Source: Alphaproteobacteria bacterium (lineage in GTDB: Bacteria; Pseudomonadota; Alphaproteobacteria; UBA2966). Taken from it: DNA of 57,392 bases. A model generated the notes under the pieces. The model was not told the origin of the DNA. It searched no databases and saw only the letters and a list, made by a program, of their open reading frames with translations. The stretch is from positions 1 through 57,392 of the forward strand of contig JABIFY010000145.1 in assembly GCA_018650465.1 (NCBI GenBank), written 5' to 3'. Below are positions 9,801 through 18,314 of the stretch, one piece after another. Numbering within the stretch: the first letter of the stretch is position 1; every line of letters starts with the position of its first letter. The translations under genes and the position numbers were made by a program.

Positions 9801-10944
9801 TTATCGGCTGGAAGGCAGCGACCACAGTTACACCACGATAATCAAGATCTTCAATAACGCCGGATTGTCCGGAAAGGGCCCTTCTCATGGGTTCGGCCTT
9901 GGTACCCTCAAAACTAACCGATTGAGAAGGAACACCTGTAAATCGGGAAGGGAGGAGAAATTCAATATCCGTACCGTTCAGGGTTCCCAGAACGATTTCT
10001 CCCGATAATCCGAAACCCGGACTTGTTTTCGCTGCTCGCTTGACTTGAGAAATCGTCGCTTCTGCAGCGTTGGAATTGACGCCACTACCCTTCGGCAGCA
10101 AATCAAAATCAGCAACAGCGCCAATCAATGAAGCCATACCCTCACTCAAACTCAATAGCTCGCCTTTTTGACGGTCAATTTCGGTTGAAAAAACCAATCC
10201 GACGACACTTGCGACTGAGAACGCGCCAACAAAAGTAAGGCATGCAATTAATGCTAATTGCATCGTAACCCGATTTCCCAATCGACTCCTGGTGTGTGTT
10301 GACTTGTCCTGACGAGCTGAACTTGCAACTCCGATCACAACGAAGACCACACACGATAGAACCGACATGGTGATCGCGATAAGGAAACCGACCAAAGCTG
10401 TTGTTTCAAAAGGTTTTCGAATTTCGGATATGTTAATCTTCGCGACAATGCCTGCATCCAAATCGGGGATGGGTTCATACCAAGCAAGCACCTGCCTTCC
10501 CCGGTAGTCTGGCGCGAGCATGGAACCGGACCTGCCAAGCAAGGCTCTTCGCATCGGTTCCGCCGTCTTGGCGTTTTGATCCACGGGGGGGATTTCTGCG
10601 CCTAAAACTCTGGACGGGATGAGAAAATAAATTTTGCCGTTTCTTATTTCGCCGATGACAATTTCGCCGGTACTTCCAAATTCAATATTTTCAAAATGAG
10701 CATTGGTAACTTGATACAGCGTCGCGCCACGAGAATTACCGTTGGGAAACGCTTTGTTGAATTGGGCGTCATACTGAGCCACCGAGTTAATTAGTTTTCC
10801 ATGGCTTTGCGCCAGCGCCTGGAGTTTAGAGATCTCGGTGGTTACCGTTGTGTTGTAAAGAATTGAGATGGAGATCGCGACAGCTCCAACGCCTGTCAAC
10901 AACAGTGCGGTCAAAAGTCTCCAAGGAAGAAATCTTGCCAACAT
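6880..10944 (-). CDS. Large hybrid histidine kinase with duplicated sensor domain, receiver and HPt
   Basis: A 1354-aa membrane phosphorelay kinase. Order: membrane segment (10-30), sensor copy 1 (about 42-178), membrane segment (182-204), membrane segment (228-252), sensor copy 2 (about 263-400), membrane segment (402-423), a multi-pass block (about 458-548), PAS (560-680), HisKA with His709 in SHEIRTPMNG, HATPase (to about 928), a degenerate receiver-like region (943-1066) without a phospho-acceptor Asp, a true receiver with Asp1145 (SDCHMPNMDG), and an HPt with His1300 (GAHKLKSSS). The two sensor copies share AEPMRRAL, an SG pair and DYRG at equal spacing, so they look like an internal duplication. 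The full relay His-Asp-His is in one chain; the partner regulator is not next to it. Confidence 0.92.
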   Translation of the reverse strand: MLARFLPWRLLTALLLTGVGAVAISISILYNTTVTTEISKLQALAQSHGKLINSVAQYDAQFNKAFPNGNSRGATLYQVTNAHFENIEFGSTGEIVIGEIRNGKIYFLIPSRVLGAEIPPVDQNAKTAEPMRRALLGRSGSMLAPDYRGRQVLAWYEPIPDLDAGIVAKINISEIRKPFETTALVGFLIAITMSVLSCVVFVVIGVASSARQDKSTHTRSRLGNRVTMQLALIACLTFVGAFSVASVVGLVFSTEIDRQKGELLSLSEGMASLIGAVADFDLLPKGSGVNSNAAEATISQVKRAAKTSPGFGLSGEIVLGTLNGTDIEFLLPSRFTGVPSQSVSFEGTKAEPMRRALSGQSGVIEDLDYRGVTVVAAFQPIRHLKAGLVTKMDLKEIKDPYFLTALIIVSLSIFIIVLGTLLAPHIVEETGLLAVRRNETEIALSEKSKDGESILHYTSFLLILFAGFIFLLDYSTPLGVAAGIPYIALLIIGAFFTGEKGIYALTILATVLVFSGWVLGPDEGAVFWKILTNRLYAVFTIALAAIILVRNKKAEKSVRESELRTRTIIENATDGIITIGEQGLVQSFSPAAEEIFGFTASEVIGKNIKMLMPEPTRSEHDDYLKNYLQTGEGRVVGQNREVIGLRKDGTQFSLDLAVGEAVLGDEHIFTGIVRDITDRKRAESELHDARDAAEEATKAKANFLSAMSHEIRTPMNGVVGMIDLLRESTLDADQLQMVDTVKSSAYSLLTIINDILDFSKIEAGKLDLEEIPISIADAVEGVGEALAVTARNKNIRLCVYVDPDIPDGLIGDQVRLRQIIFNLGGNAIKFTEQGKVLIRADRMPGDDDDQVMVRLQVIDDGIGIPEAAQKTLFQAFSQVDASTTRRFGGTGLGLSICQRLVELMGGEIGVNSVEGEGSTFHVTVTLPVAMEHSLKSDREDLQGLKVLSAFGDPELRDLMPRYLEHWGAKTEITEQLTDVKKLALKAVDESDPFDVIVLGSSWPIDEQISLVEDLSSLGAIPARFVLACQKRSRKERKVLGNTVYLDADPMQRGTFIRAVAVAAGRASPDVVYEDSDIDRDPGKAPTVEAAEAMGQLILLAEDNLTNQNVIKRQLAVLGYAVEIANDGVEALAFMKKRSYALLLSDCHMPNMDGFELTKAIRKEESGSPEHFPVIAVTASVMKEETDNCFASGMDDFLAKPLEMDKLRAKLRKWMPVAEITDIALEPDPVVEQDSAPEPRDDAISEIGPIDPSALKSVFGDDEETFREILKDFVGPSMANAKDIETAFENRSASDVAAGAHKLKSSSRSVGATELADICNGLETAGKNDDWNTINELVPRLPGVMQKIGDYIENL

Positions 10945-11392
10945 TTATCGATCATCACCTGAATTGCTTTAGATAAACCCACGATTACAAAATTATTATG
11001 TGATCATTCGTCATAGAAGTTCAACAAAGACTATTCAATATGCGGACGAACTCGGAATATTCGACCGGCACAACACAGGTATACCAGGCGCAGTACTGGT
11101 TATTGTTGTGGCAGACGGCTCTCGCCCATCTCTTCCATACAAATCAACATAAATTGCTGCAATCTTTCAAATGTCCGCTCCTGGCTAAAAACGGTCTTCA
11201 ATCTGCATGCCAAACTTCTTCTGCTTTTCTACCCTCAACGGACAATCCGAATAACAAAGTCTGCTTTCGGGGGGTGAAGCGGACGTGGATTGGTTAAGGT
11301 AAAAACTTTGGTTGTTGACCCTTCTTGGAAATCAGTCGTGAGTTTGTATTTCGCTGGATGCGTCAATTACTTCAATAGCTTACTTGAACCGC
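10945..11392. other. Gene-free stretch upstream of the large kinase
   Basis: About 450 bases, AT-rich near 10970-11040, presumably holding the promoter of the leftward kinase. Short plus-strand ORFs (11040-11297, 11290-11487) resemble nothing and overlap the next gene on the other strand. A palindrome at 11259-11284 is listed separately. Confidence 0.4.
11259..11284. repeat. Palindromic intergenic repeat, copy 4
   Basis: GTCTGCTTTC and GAAGCGGAC form a hairpin with one G-T wobble and a G-rich loop. It is the best-spaced partner of copy 1 and lies about 110 bases past the stop of the maleate-isomerase-like gene. Confidence 0.5.
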
Positions 11393-12184
11393 TTAACGAG
11401 ACAGCAAGCGACCATATCCATCAACTTTTGCTTCTATATTCCCCAGCTTCAGACAATGCCACAGACTGGCCTGATTGGCTGAAATAACCGGGCGCTTCAG
11501 GGATTTCTCAAGGGCATCAACGATGGCCACACAGCGAAACCCCGTACCTGCAATCAGTACACCATCGGCATCGTCGGGACAGCCGGCGATGATTTGATCA
11601 TATAGTGGGACAACTTCCTGATCGAACCCCGCGCCGCGCGGATACATCTCGGACGGTGGTATGTCACGCCAGTTCGGCCCCGGGTCATAACTCAGATGTC
11701 CCGCCAGTTCGACATCATGGTCCCGATAATATTTCAGCGCAGCCTCAACCGTCGTTTGACCGAACCAGGCAGGTAGCACAAGGAATGGTCGTTGGAGTTT
11801 CATTTCATTGATCGCTGCAAATATATCCAATCCGTTAGTGGTCACTGCGACTGTATCATCCAACCCTGCAGAAAGTTGCTCTATGATTGCCTCGTCCCAG
11901 CCTCTGCCGCCAATGAAACTGCTGGAACTGTGCCCAATGACAATGGCATCCAGTTTCATGCTCGCGAATTGTTTCAGGCCGCGCGAAAGGTCTTCTGAAA
12001 GCTCTAGGTCATGATGCTCACTATCCCAATTGGCCCAAGGTGCCCTCGCGGTAACACGGGCAGTATGGACCGAGATGTCAGCCGGCATCATCGCCCACCA
12101 TTCTGCTTCCGGTACGGCTTCGCTACCAACAATAAACATTCCAATGCGCGCCCGGTGGCCCCAGTTATCCCTGTTGATGTCCAT
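11393..12184 (-). CDS. Maleate isomerase / Asp-Glu racemase-like protein lacking catalytic cysteines
   Basis: A 263-aa cytoplasmic protein whose layout matches the maleate isomerase/arylmalonate decarboxylase branch of the Asp/Glu racemase superfamily, including GHSSSSFIGGRGWD (84-97) and LIAGTGFRCVAIVDALEK (210-227). Family members normally use a cysteine in each of these places (ACTS- and SCT-like motifs). Here the first site reads Ser-rich and the second has Gly213 where Cys is expected, with a Cys218 five residues later. It may have another activity or none. It stands alone, with no operon partner close by. The family call is from pattern recognition; the function is open. Confidence 0.7.
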   Translation of the reverse strand: MDINRDNWGHRARIGMFIVGSEAVPEAEWWAMMPADISVHTARVTARAPWANWDSEHHDLELSEDLSRGLKQFASMKLDAIVIGHSSSSFIGGRGWDEAIIEQLSAGLDDTVAVTTNGLDIFAAINEMKLQRPFLVLPAWFGQTTVEAALKYYRDHDVELAGHLSYDPGPNWRDIPPSEMYPRGAGFDQEVVPLYDQIIAGCPDDADGVLIAGTGFRCVAIVDALEKSLKRPVISANQASLWHCLKLGNIEAKVDGYGRLLSR

Positions 12185-12477
12185 GATGCTTTCCTCATAT
12201 TCTCATAAAGCTCTGATACATTATAACCAATGGTTTCCCAACGGGTTTGCTGAAATCTGTAACTGATTGAAGGGACAGGATTGTGACAAGCTACTGCGGC
12301 AGTCCATCCTGCGATAATCTATGACCGCTTCAATCACGACCCGCATTTAACTCCTCGTGATGTTTTCAAGGAATGCCGTTCCACTGCCGTGGATGAATGG
12401 CAAATAGCTGCGCGGTGTCGGTGCAGAAACGGAGCAATTCACGCGGCCAGAATCAAGCCTGGCAAGATCAGAACGAC

Positions 12478-13524
12478 TTAATATTTGGCGCGATGCTCAT
12501 CTTCCAGGAAATAGAGATTCATGGGACCAAAACCCTTGATGTCGTATTCACCGCGCGGGGTAAAGACAAAATCGTCTTTCAGGATATCATAGGTGTCCTG
12601 ATTGACCGTGATCTTCATGGGTTCTGACATGGACTCCATGCGTGCCGCCAGATTGGCCCCCGGTCCAAACAGGTCATAAACATATTTCTGAATACCAACG
12701 AGCGATCCGATAACAGGGCCGGTATTGATCCCGATCCGGCACTGCCATTTGTTGGTATGGGCGTTATTGCGTTTGTCGATATAGCGGCGCATGCGCAAAG
12801 CAATTTTGGCGATGTTGACGGCATGATCGGGATTTTCTTCCGGCAGGCCACAGGCCGCCATATAGGCATCACCGATCGTGCGAATGCGGTCACAGGAGAA
12901 CATATCGGCGATCCGGTCAAAGGCAGAAAATATGTCATTGAGTTCCGAGATCAGGGCGCTGGGATCATGGGAAATGGCCATGTCGGTAAAGCCGACAAAA
13001 TCCAGCATCAGGATACTGGCAGAATCAAACCGATGTGGCGTTGTCACGCCAAAATCTTTCAGTTCCTCGTAGACGGCCTTGGGCATGATATTGAGCAACA
13101 GTTTTTCAACACGCGATTTTTCTTTTTCAATTTCGCGGGCATTTTTTTCGGCCATTTTGGAATAGGAATCCAGCATATACTGGGATTCAACTTCCTTGGT
13201 GATATTGACACCTTCAACAATCAGTATTTCACCACCGTCATCGTCTGTCTGGGCCTTGATGGACAGGCGTACAGGAATTGTCCTGGCACCCTTTTTGCCT
13301 TCAACGTCGGTCTCAAACGCCCTGCCCGCTTCGATACGGCTGGCGACACGTTCCCAATCGAGACCGGGAATGCGATCAAACAAAACGCCCGTCGAGACAT
13401 CGCCAGGTGCAAACCAGTCAAAGAACCGGGCATTTTCAAACAGAATAATGCCGGACTCCGGCACAGCGACTGCAACAGCGTGATTAATTCCCTGCAACAG
13501 GACTTTATGGTCAACGTGGGTCAT
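12478..13524 (-). CDS. PAS-class III adenylate/guanylate cyclase
   Basis: A 348-aa soluble protein from the ATG at 13524 (chosen because AGGA lies upstream; a GTG at 13548 would add 8 residues and has no ribosome site). The N-terminal 115 residues look like a PAS domain, then a short helical linker rich in K/E (about 118-145) leads into a class III cyclase domain: metal-binding Asp175 (LDFVGFTD) and Asp219 (IGDAYMAACG), transition-state Asn291 and Arg295 (GANLAARMES). Base-selecting positions are Arg215 (Lys in adenylate, Glu in guanylate cyclases) and Asp284 (as in adenylate cyclases), so ATP is the more likely substrate. It follows a truncated globin gene by 33 bases on the same strand. Confidence 0.85.
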   Translation of the reverse strand: MTHVDHKVLLQGINHAVAVAVPESGIILFENARFFDWFAPGDVSTGVLFDRIPGLDWERVASRIEAGRAFETDVEGKKGARTIPVRLSIKAQTDDDGGEILIVEGVNITKEVESQYMLDSYSKMAEKNAREIEKEKSRVEKLLLNIMPKAVYEELKDFGVTTPHRFDSASILMLDFVGFTDMAISHDPSALISELNDIFSAFDRIADMFSCDRIRTIGDAYMAACGLPEENPDHAVNIAKIALRMRRYIDKRNNAHTNKWQCRIGINTGPVIGSLVGIQKYVYDLFGPGANLAARMESMSEPMKITVNQDTYDILKDDFVFTPRGEYDIKGFGPMNLYFLEDEHRAKY

Positions 13525-13557
13525 TAAATTCGTCGGTCCTGAATGCACTAATCAAAA

Positions 13558-13917
13558 TTATTTGGAGACAATGATACTGCGGCGACTATTAATGTCGCGA
13601 ATGATTGTTGAAACATCTGATGCACTGACGCCGGCATCCTCAAAGGTTTCTGTCAGAACCGCAATCACTTCGTTGAAGTCCGCGTCATTGATTTTCAGAC
13701 GTTCGTGAGAGCGCTGTAGTTGATCATTGGAATAAGAAGCAGGCCCGCCCATCAAAGAAGAAATAAACTTTGACTGATGATCGATCTGGCGCCGCATATC
13801 CGTATCTGCGAAATAGGGTGACAAGCTGTCGGAATCCAGAACGCGGTCGTAAAAAGACGACACAATCCGGCTGACGGCGGCAAAGCCTCCATATCGTTCA
13901 AACATTGATTGTGCCAT
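13558..13917 (-). CDS. glbN: Group 1 truncated haemoglobin
   Basis: A 119-aa protein of full length for the group 1 truncated (2-on-2) globins. Visible signatures are YGGFAAVSRIVSSFYDRVL with a B10-type Tyr23, the HQ pair (47-48), the MGGP turn (56-59) and the proximal haem ligand His71 in RSHERLKI. It should bind haem and O2, NO or CO in the cytoplasm. It is the first gene of a probable two-gene unit with a PAS-nucleotide cyclase 33 bases downstream, which hints at a gas-dependent signal or a protective role for the cyclase; that link is inference. Confidence 0.85.
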   Translation of the reverse strand: MAQSMFERYGGFAAVSRIVSSFYDRVLDSDSLSPYFADTDMRRQIDHQSKFISSLMGGPASYSNDQLQRSHERLKINDADFNEVIAVLTETFEDAGVSASDVSTIIRDINSRRSIIVSK

Positions 13918-14173
13918 TTGATCCCCTTGTATTCGCTATCTTATCCCGGAATGCGGGAGCGCCACCAGTCCCTGAAACAAATCCCTTCAAACCGTTGTAA
14001 ACCGTCGACTTGTTTGTATCAATAAATCGTATAGTGCTGCGCAGAACCTGGACATCCGCTATAAATTCGATATTTTCATCATGGTATCACCGACTTTCAA
14101 TGTGGATAATGCAGCCAGTCGGACCACTCACATTCGGTCCCTTCACATATGGCACTTTCAAAGTGGAATTCAC

Positions 14174-15328
14174 ATGTTGAGAGATCTTTCCTGGGCTACA
14201 TTTTCCGCAGGCACACTTGCTGCCTTTGTGGGCTTCGCTTCATCATTTGCGATTGTCGTTCAAGGTTTATATGGGGCTGGTGCCAACGCCGCCGAAGCAG
14301 CCTCTGGTCTCATGGCGCTGGCCGTGTCCATGGGGCTATGTGCCATCTTCCTCGCGATCAAAACCCGAATGCCTATCAGCGTGGCCTGGTCCACACCGGG
14401 TGCAGCTTTTCTGGCAACATCTGCCCCGATTGAAGGCGGGTTTTCCGTCGCTGTCGGTGCTTTTGTCATCACAGCTGTGCTCATCATTCTTGCTGGCTTG
14501 TGGAAACCGTTTGGACGCCTTGTCTCTGCCATTCCAACACCTCTTGCCAGCGCCATGCTGGCTGGTGTTTTACTGCCGCTGTGCCTGAAGCCCTTTGAAG
14601 CCGTTGCACAATTCCCCTGGCTGGGCCTGCCGATCATCTTGACCTGGGCTGTGGTCTCGCGGATCAATCGTCTGTTTGCAGTCCCTGCGGCTGTGCTTGT
14701 TGCAGCCGTATTGATCAGTGCCACATTTGACATGAGTGCCATACAGGTGACATCCCTCTGGTCGAAACCGGTTCTTGTCACGCCTGATTTCACACTGGCG
14801 AGCGTAATAGGCATCACCCTGCCCCTGTTCATCATCACCATGGCGGGTCAGAACATTACCGGCATAGCGGTCCTGAACAATTTTGGTTACAGGCCGGATG
14901 CAGGTGCCATGTTCAGCTGGACCGGCCTGTTCAGTCTGATATCGACTCCATTTGGTGGCCATGCTGTCAACCTCGCAGCCATAACAACTGCAATTTGTGC
15001 CGGCGATGAAGCCCACAAAGATCCGGCAAAACGGTATTGGTCCGCTATCATCGCCGGCATTACCTACATCCTTTTCGGGCTGTCGGCGGGTGCTGCCATC
15101 GCTTTCATTAGTATTTCGCCACCGGTGCTGATTGCGGCTGTCGCTGGGTTGGCCCTGTTTGGTGCCCTGAGTGGCTCGCTTTTGTCTGCCATGTCGTCCG
15201 AAGCAGATCGCGAGGCAGCGCTGGTCACATTCCTTGTGACTGCGTCAGGCGTTTCCTTCCTGGGCATAGGTGGCGTGTTCTGGGGCTTGCTGGCCGGTGG
15301 GGTGTTATATTTCCGGAACCATCGTTAA
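14174..15328 (+). CDS. benE: BenE-family benzoate/proton symporter-like transporter
   Basis: A multi-pass inner-membrane protein of 384 aa, with the N-terminal SWATFSAGTLAAFVGFASSF pattern and long runs of hydrophobic segments typical of BenE (benzoate:H+ symporter family). The second half contains GQNITGIAVL and a GGHAVNLAAITTAIC stretch, matching the conserved family centre. An upstream ATG at 14081 would add 31 non-hydrophobic residues without a family counterpart or ribosome site, so I prefer 14174. No benzoate catabolic genes are next to it, so the substrate could be another aromatic or small acid. It converges on glnS with a gap of 21 bases. Confidence 0.82.
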   Translation: MLRDLSWATFSAGTLAAFVGFASSFAIVVQGLYGAGANAAEAASGLMALAVSMGLCAIFLAIKTRMPISVAWSTPGAAFLATSAPIEGGFSVAVGAFVITAVLIILAGLWKPFGRLVSAIPTPLASAMLAGVLLPLCLKPFEAVAQFPWLGLPIILTWAVVSRINRLFAVPAAVLVAAVLISATFDMSAIQVTSLWSKPVLVTPDFTLASVIGITLPLFIITMAGQNITGIAVLNNFGYRPDAGAMFSWTGLFSLISTPFGGHAVNLAAITTAICAGDEAHKDPAKRYWSAIIAGITYILFGLSAGAAIAFISISPPVLIAAVAGLALFGALSGSLLSAMSSEADREAALVTFLVTASGVSFLGIGGVFWGLLAGGVLYFRNHR

Positions 15329-15349
15329 ACGGCCAGACGCTGGACTGGA

Positions 15350-17041
15350 TCAGCCCTTCTTTTGTGCCTTGGCCCAGCTGTCCCGCAGTCCGATGGTCCG
15401 GTTAAAGACAGGTGCCGCCGGTGTGTGATCCGGATCGGCACAGAAATAACCCAGCCGTTCAAACTGGATGGCTTCACTAATTGGGGCCTCAGCCAGGGAA
15501 GGCTCCAGCAACGCCGACCGGTTGATGGTCAGAGCGTCCGGATTGATGTCATCCTGGAAATCACCATCGGCGCCGGGATCAGGACGGTTAAACAAAGGAT
15601 CGTAAAGCCGGACTTCCGCCGCGATGGCGTGCTCGGCAGACACCCAGTGTATGGTGCCCTTGACCTTGCGCCCGTCTGGCGGGTTAGACCCGCTCCGCGT
15701 TTCCGGATCATAGGTACATCGCAATTCCACGACCTTGCCGTTCTCGTCTTTGATCGCCTCAGTGCAGGTGACAAAAAATCCATATTTGAACCGGACTTCT
15801 CTCCCGACAGATAAACGGAAGAATTTTTTAGGGGCATCTTCCATGAAGTCGTCGCGTTCGATGTAAAGCTCGCGTGTGAAAGGGACTTTACGTTTACCAG
15901 CGTTCTCATCTTCCGGGTTGTTGACGGCATCCATCCAGTCAACTTCACCTTCCGGCCAGTTTTCGATCACCACTTTCAGGGGATCAAGAACCGCCATGCG
16001 GCGCTGGGCTGACTTGTTCAGCGCTTCGCGCACAAAGAAATCAAGATTGGCCATTTCAACCACAGAATCACCAGACTTGGTGAAGCCCAATTGGCGAGCA
16101 AAGGTGCGAATGGCAGATGCCGGATAGCCCCGACGACGAAAACCGGACAAGGTCGGCATGCGCGGATCGTCCCAGCCGTTCACATTGTTATCGTCGACCA
16201 GTTTTTTCAAGTTGCGCTTGGACAAAACAGTGTGGCTCAGGCTCAGGCGCGAGAATTCATACTGATGGGGTGCGGCGGTCACCGGCAGGTTGGCGACAAA
16301 CCAGTCATACAAAGGCCGATGGTCTTCAAATTCCAGGGTACACAGTGAATGGGTGATGCCTTCGATGGCATCCGATTGCCCGTGGGCAAAATCATAGGTC
16401 GGGTAAATGCACCAGGCGTCCCCTGTCCGGGGGTGTGTTTCATGCAAGATACGATAAATGGCCGGATCGCGCAGATTGATGTTGCCTGCCGCCATATCGA
16501 TTTTGGCACGCACTATTTTTTCACCATTGGCAAATTCCCCGGCGCGCATGCGGGCAAACAGGTCCAGGTTTTCTTCTACGCTGCGGTCGCGGTGCGGACT
16601 GTTACGACCTGGCTCTTTCAGGGTGCCGCGATACTCACGCATTTGCTCGGCATTCAGATCGTCGACATAAGCCTTGCCATTTTCAATCAGATGCACGGCC
16701 CAGGTATACAATTGTTCAAAGTTATCCGAGGCATAATAGAGATGCTCACCCCAGTCAAAACCCAACCAGCTGACATCCTTTTTGATGGCGTCGATATAAA
16801 GTGTTTCTTCCTTGACCGGATTGGTGTCATCAAAGCGCAGATGACAACGTCCGCCAAATTCCTCGGCAACACCAAAATTCAGGCACAGCGACTTGGCATG
16901 GCCGATATGCAAAAAGCCATTGGGTTCTGGCGGAAAGCGCGTCACCAAACCTTCAACCCGCCCGGCATCCAGATCAGACTGGATGATCTCGCGAATAAAG
17001 TCTTTTGGGGCGTCGGCTGAACTGTTATCGGCCTTGGACAT
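15350..17041 (-). CDS. glnS: Glutaminyl-tRNA synthetase
   Basis: Class I aminoacyl-tRNA synthetase that charges tRNA-Gln, 563 aa from the ATG at 17041. The HIGH motif (45-48, in [14 protein letters not shown]), the VLSKR version of KMSKS, and the GlnRS catalytic block [11 protein letters not shown] are all present, followed by the C-terminal anticodon-binding barrels ([21 protein letters not shown]). I chose 17041 because GGAG lies about ten bases upstream; an in-frame ATG at 17113 would add 24 residues outside the family fold. It is the last of three leftward genes after the epimerase and mnmA. Confidence 0.96.
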   Translation of the reverse strand: MSKADNSSADAPKDFIREIIQSDLDAGRVEGLVTRFPPEPNGFLHIGHAKSLCLNFGVAEEFGGRCHLRFDDTNPVKEETLYIDAIKKDVSWLGFDWGEHLYYASDNFEQLYTWAVHLIENGKAYVDDLNAEQMREYRGTLKEPGRNSPHRDRSVEENLDLFARMRAGEFANGEKIVRAKIDMAAGNINLRDPAIYRILHETHPRTGDAWCIYPTYDFAHGQSDAIEGITHSLCTLEFEDHRPLYDWFVANLPVTAAPHQYEFSRLSLSHTVLSKRNLKKLVDDNNVNGWDDPRMPTLSGFRRRGYPASAIRTFARQLGFTKSGDSVVEMANLDFFVREALNKSAQRRMAVLDPLKVVIENWPEGEVDWMDAVNNPEDENAGKRKVPFTRELYIERDDFMEDAPKKFFRLSVGREVRFKYGFFVTCTEAIKDENGKVVELRCTYDPETRSGSNPPDGRKVKGTIHWVSAEHAIAAEVRLYDPLFNRPDPGADGDFQDDINPDALTINRSALLEPSLAEAPISEAIQFERLGYFCADPDHTPAAPVFNRTIGLRDSWAKAQKKG

Positions 17042-17136
17042 GGCCAAGTACTCCGGAAAAATAATTGCAGATTGGGGCATGTTTAGCACGTCCACCAAAC
17101 GATGGAAGGGCAATTAAAGGATCACTGAACTTGGGG

Positions 17137-18255
17137 TCAGGCAGCGTTGGCGGTTTGTTTGCGGGCATTGGTAATCCAGCCACCACCCATCAGGCGCTCC
17201 CCCGCATAGGCCACACACGCCTGTCCAGGTGCGATGCCGCCCTGTGGAGCCTGTAGAACCACTTCGGCACGGCCATCGGCATGGCGTTGCAGGCTTGCCG
17301 GCACAGGAATGGTTTGCGAGCGTAATTTGACCGTTATATCAGTGTCATCATCAACACTGGCCAGCCAGTTCAGCTCTTTCAAAGTCACCCGTTCACCCAA
17401 CAAGGCATCCTTTGGGCCAACAACAACACGGTGTTGATCAGCCTCCACTGCAATGACATAAAGTGGATCACCGCCACCGATCCCCAGGCCCCGGCGTTGT
17501 CCAACAGTATAATTGATGATGCCTTTGTGCTGGCCCAGAAGGTTGCCTTGCAAGTCGACGATGTCACCTGCTTCCAGGGCACCGGGACGAAAACGCTCAA
17601 CAACTGCGGCATAGCCACCTTCCGGCACAAAACAAATGTCCTGACTGTCCGGCTTGTCAGCAACTGTCAGACCAAGGCGTTCGGCATGGGCACGGACGAC
17701 ATCCTTGGGTAAATTCCCAATGGGAAAGCGCAGGAATTCAAGCTGCTCTTGTGTGGTCGCAAACAGAAAATAGCTCTGATCCCGATTGTGGTCGGCACCA
17801 CGGTGCAATTCTACCTGACCATCCGCATTGCGAATACGTTGCACATAGTGCCCCGTCGCCATGGCACTGGCCCCCAGTTCCTTCGCCCGGATCAGCAGAT
17901 CGCGAAACTTGACGGTTTGATTGCATCGGACACAGGGAATTGGTGTCTCGCCCGCCAGATAACTGTCGACAAAGTCTTCAATCACGTCCTCGCGAAAGCG
18001 CGATTCATAGTCCAGCACATAATGAGGAATATCCAGCAAACTAGCCACCCGGCGGGCGTCCATGATGTCCTGTCCGGCACAGCACGACCCTGGCCGCGTC
18101 ACCGCTGCGCCATGGTCGTAAAGTTGCAAGGTTATGCCCACAACGTCATAACCCGCCTCAGCCAGCAAGGCCGCGGTTACCGACGAATCAACGCCGCCCG
18201 ACATGGCCACCACAATGCGGCTGCCAGGCTCTATATCGCTTAAATCAGGTGTCAT
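17137..18255 (-). CDS. mnmA: tRNA-specific 2-thiouridylase MnmA
   Basis: Makes the 2-thio group of U34 in tRNA-Lys, -Glu and -Gln with ATP and a relayed persulfide. The 372-aa product starts at the ATG at 18255; the open frame extends far upstream but overlaps the epimerase gene and is not family-like. The PP-loop SGGVDSS is at 19-25, the two catalytic cysteines are Cys108 (TPIPCVRCN) and Cys208 (QDICFVPEG), and the GQRRGLG block precedes the C-terminal barrel. It lies 59 bases after the epimerase gene and 95 before glnS. Confidence 0.96.
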   Translation of the reverse strand: MTPDLSDIEPGSRIVVAMSGGVDSSVTAALLAEAGYDVVGITLQLYDHGAAVTRPGSCCAGQDIMDARRVASLLDIPHYVLDYESRFREDVIEDFVDSYLAGETPIPCVRCNQTVKFRDLLIRAKELGASAMATGHYVQRIRNADGQVELHRGADHNRDQSYFLFATTQEQLEFLRFPIGNLPKDVVRAHAERLGLTVADKPDSQDICFVPEGGYAAVVERFRPGALEAGDIVDLQGNLLGQHKGIINYTVGQRRGLGIGGGDPLYVIAVEADQHRVVVGPKDALLGERVTLKELNWLASVDDDTDITVKLRSQTIPVPASLQRHADGRAEVVLQAPQGGIAPGQACVAYAGERLMGGGWITNARKQTANAA

Positions 18256-18314
18256 GCGGGGGTTATATAGGTGTGTTGGGCGTGGAAGCAAGCGGGAATT
18301 AGTCGCAGCAGGGG

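Noticed and set aside
12757-13527. 256-codon plus-strand ORF opposite the cyclase
   Set aside because: Shadow of the cyclase gene, whose conserved motifs are clear on the minus strand.
17113-17113. Longer GlnRS start
   Set aside because: The upstream ATG adds 24 residues outside the family; the start at 17041 has a GGAG ribosome site.
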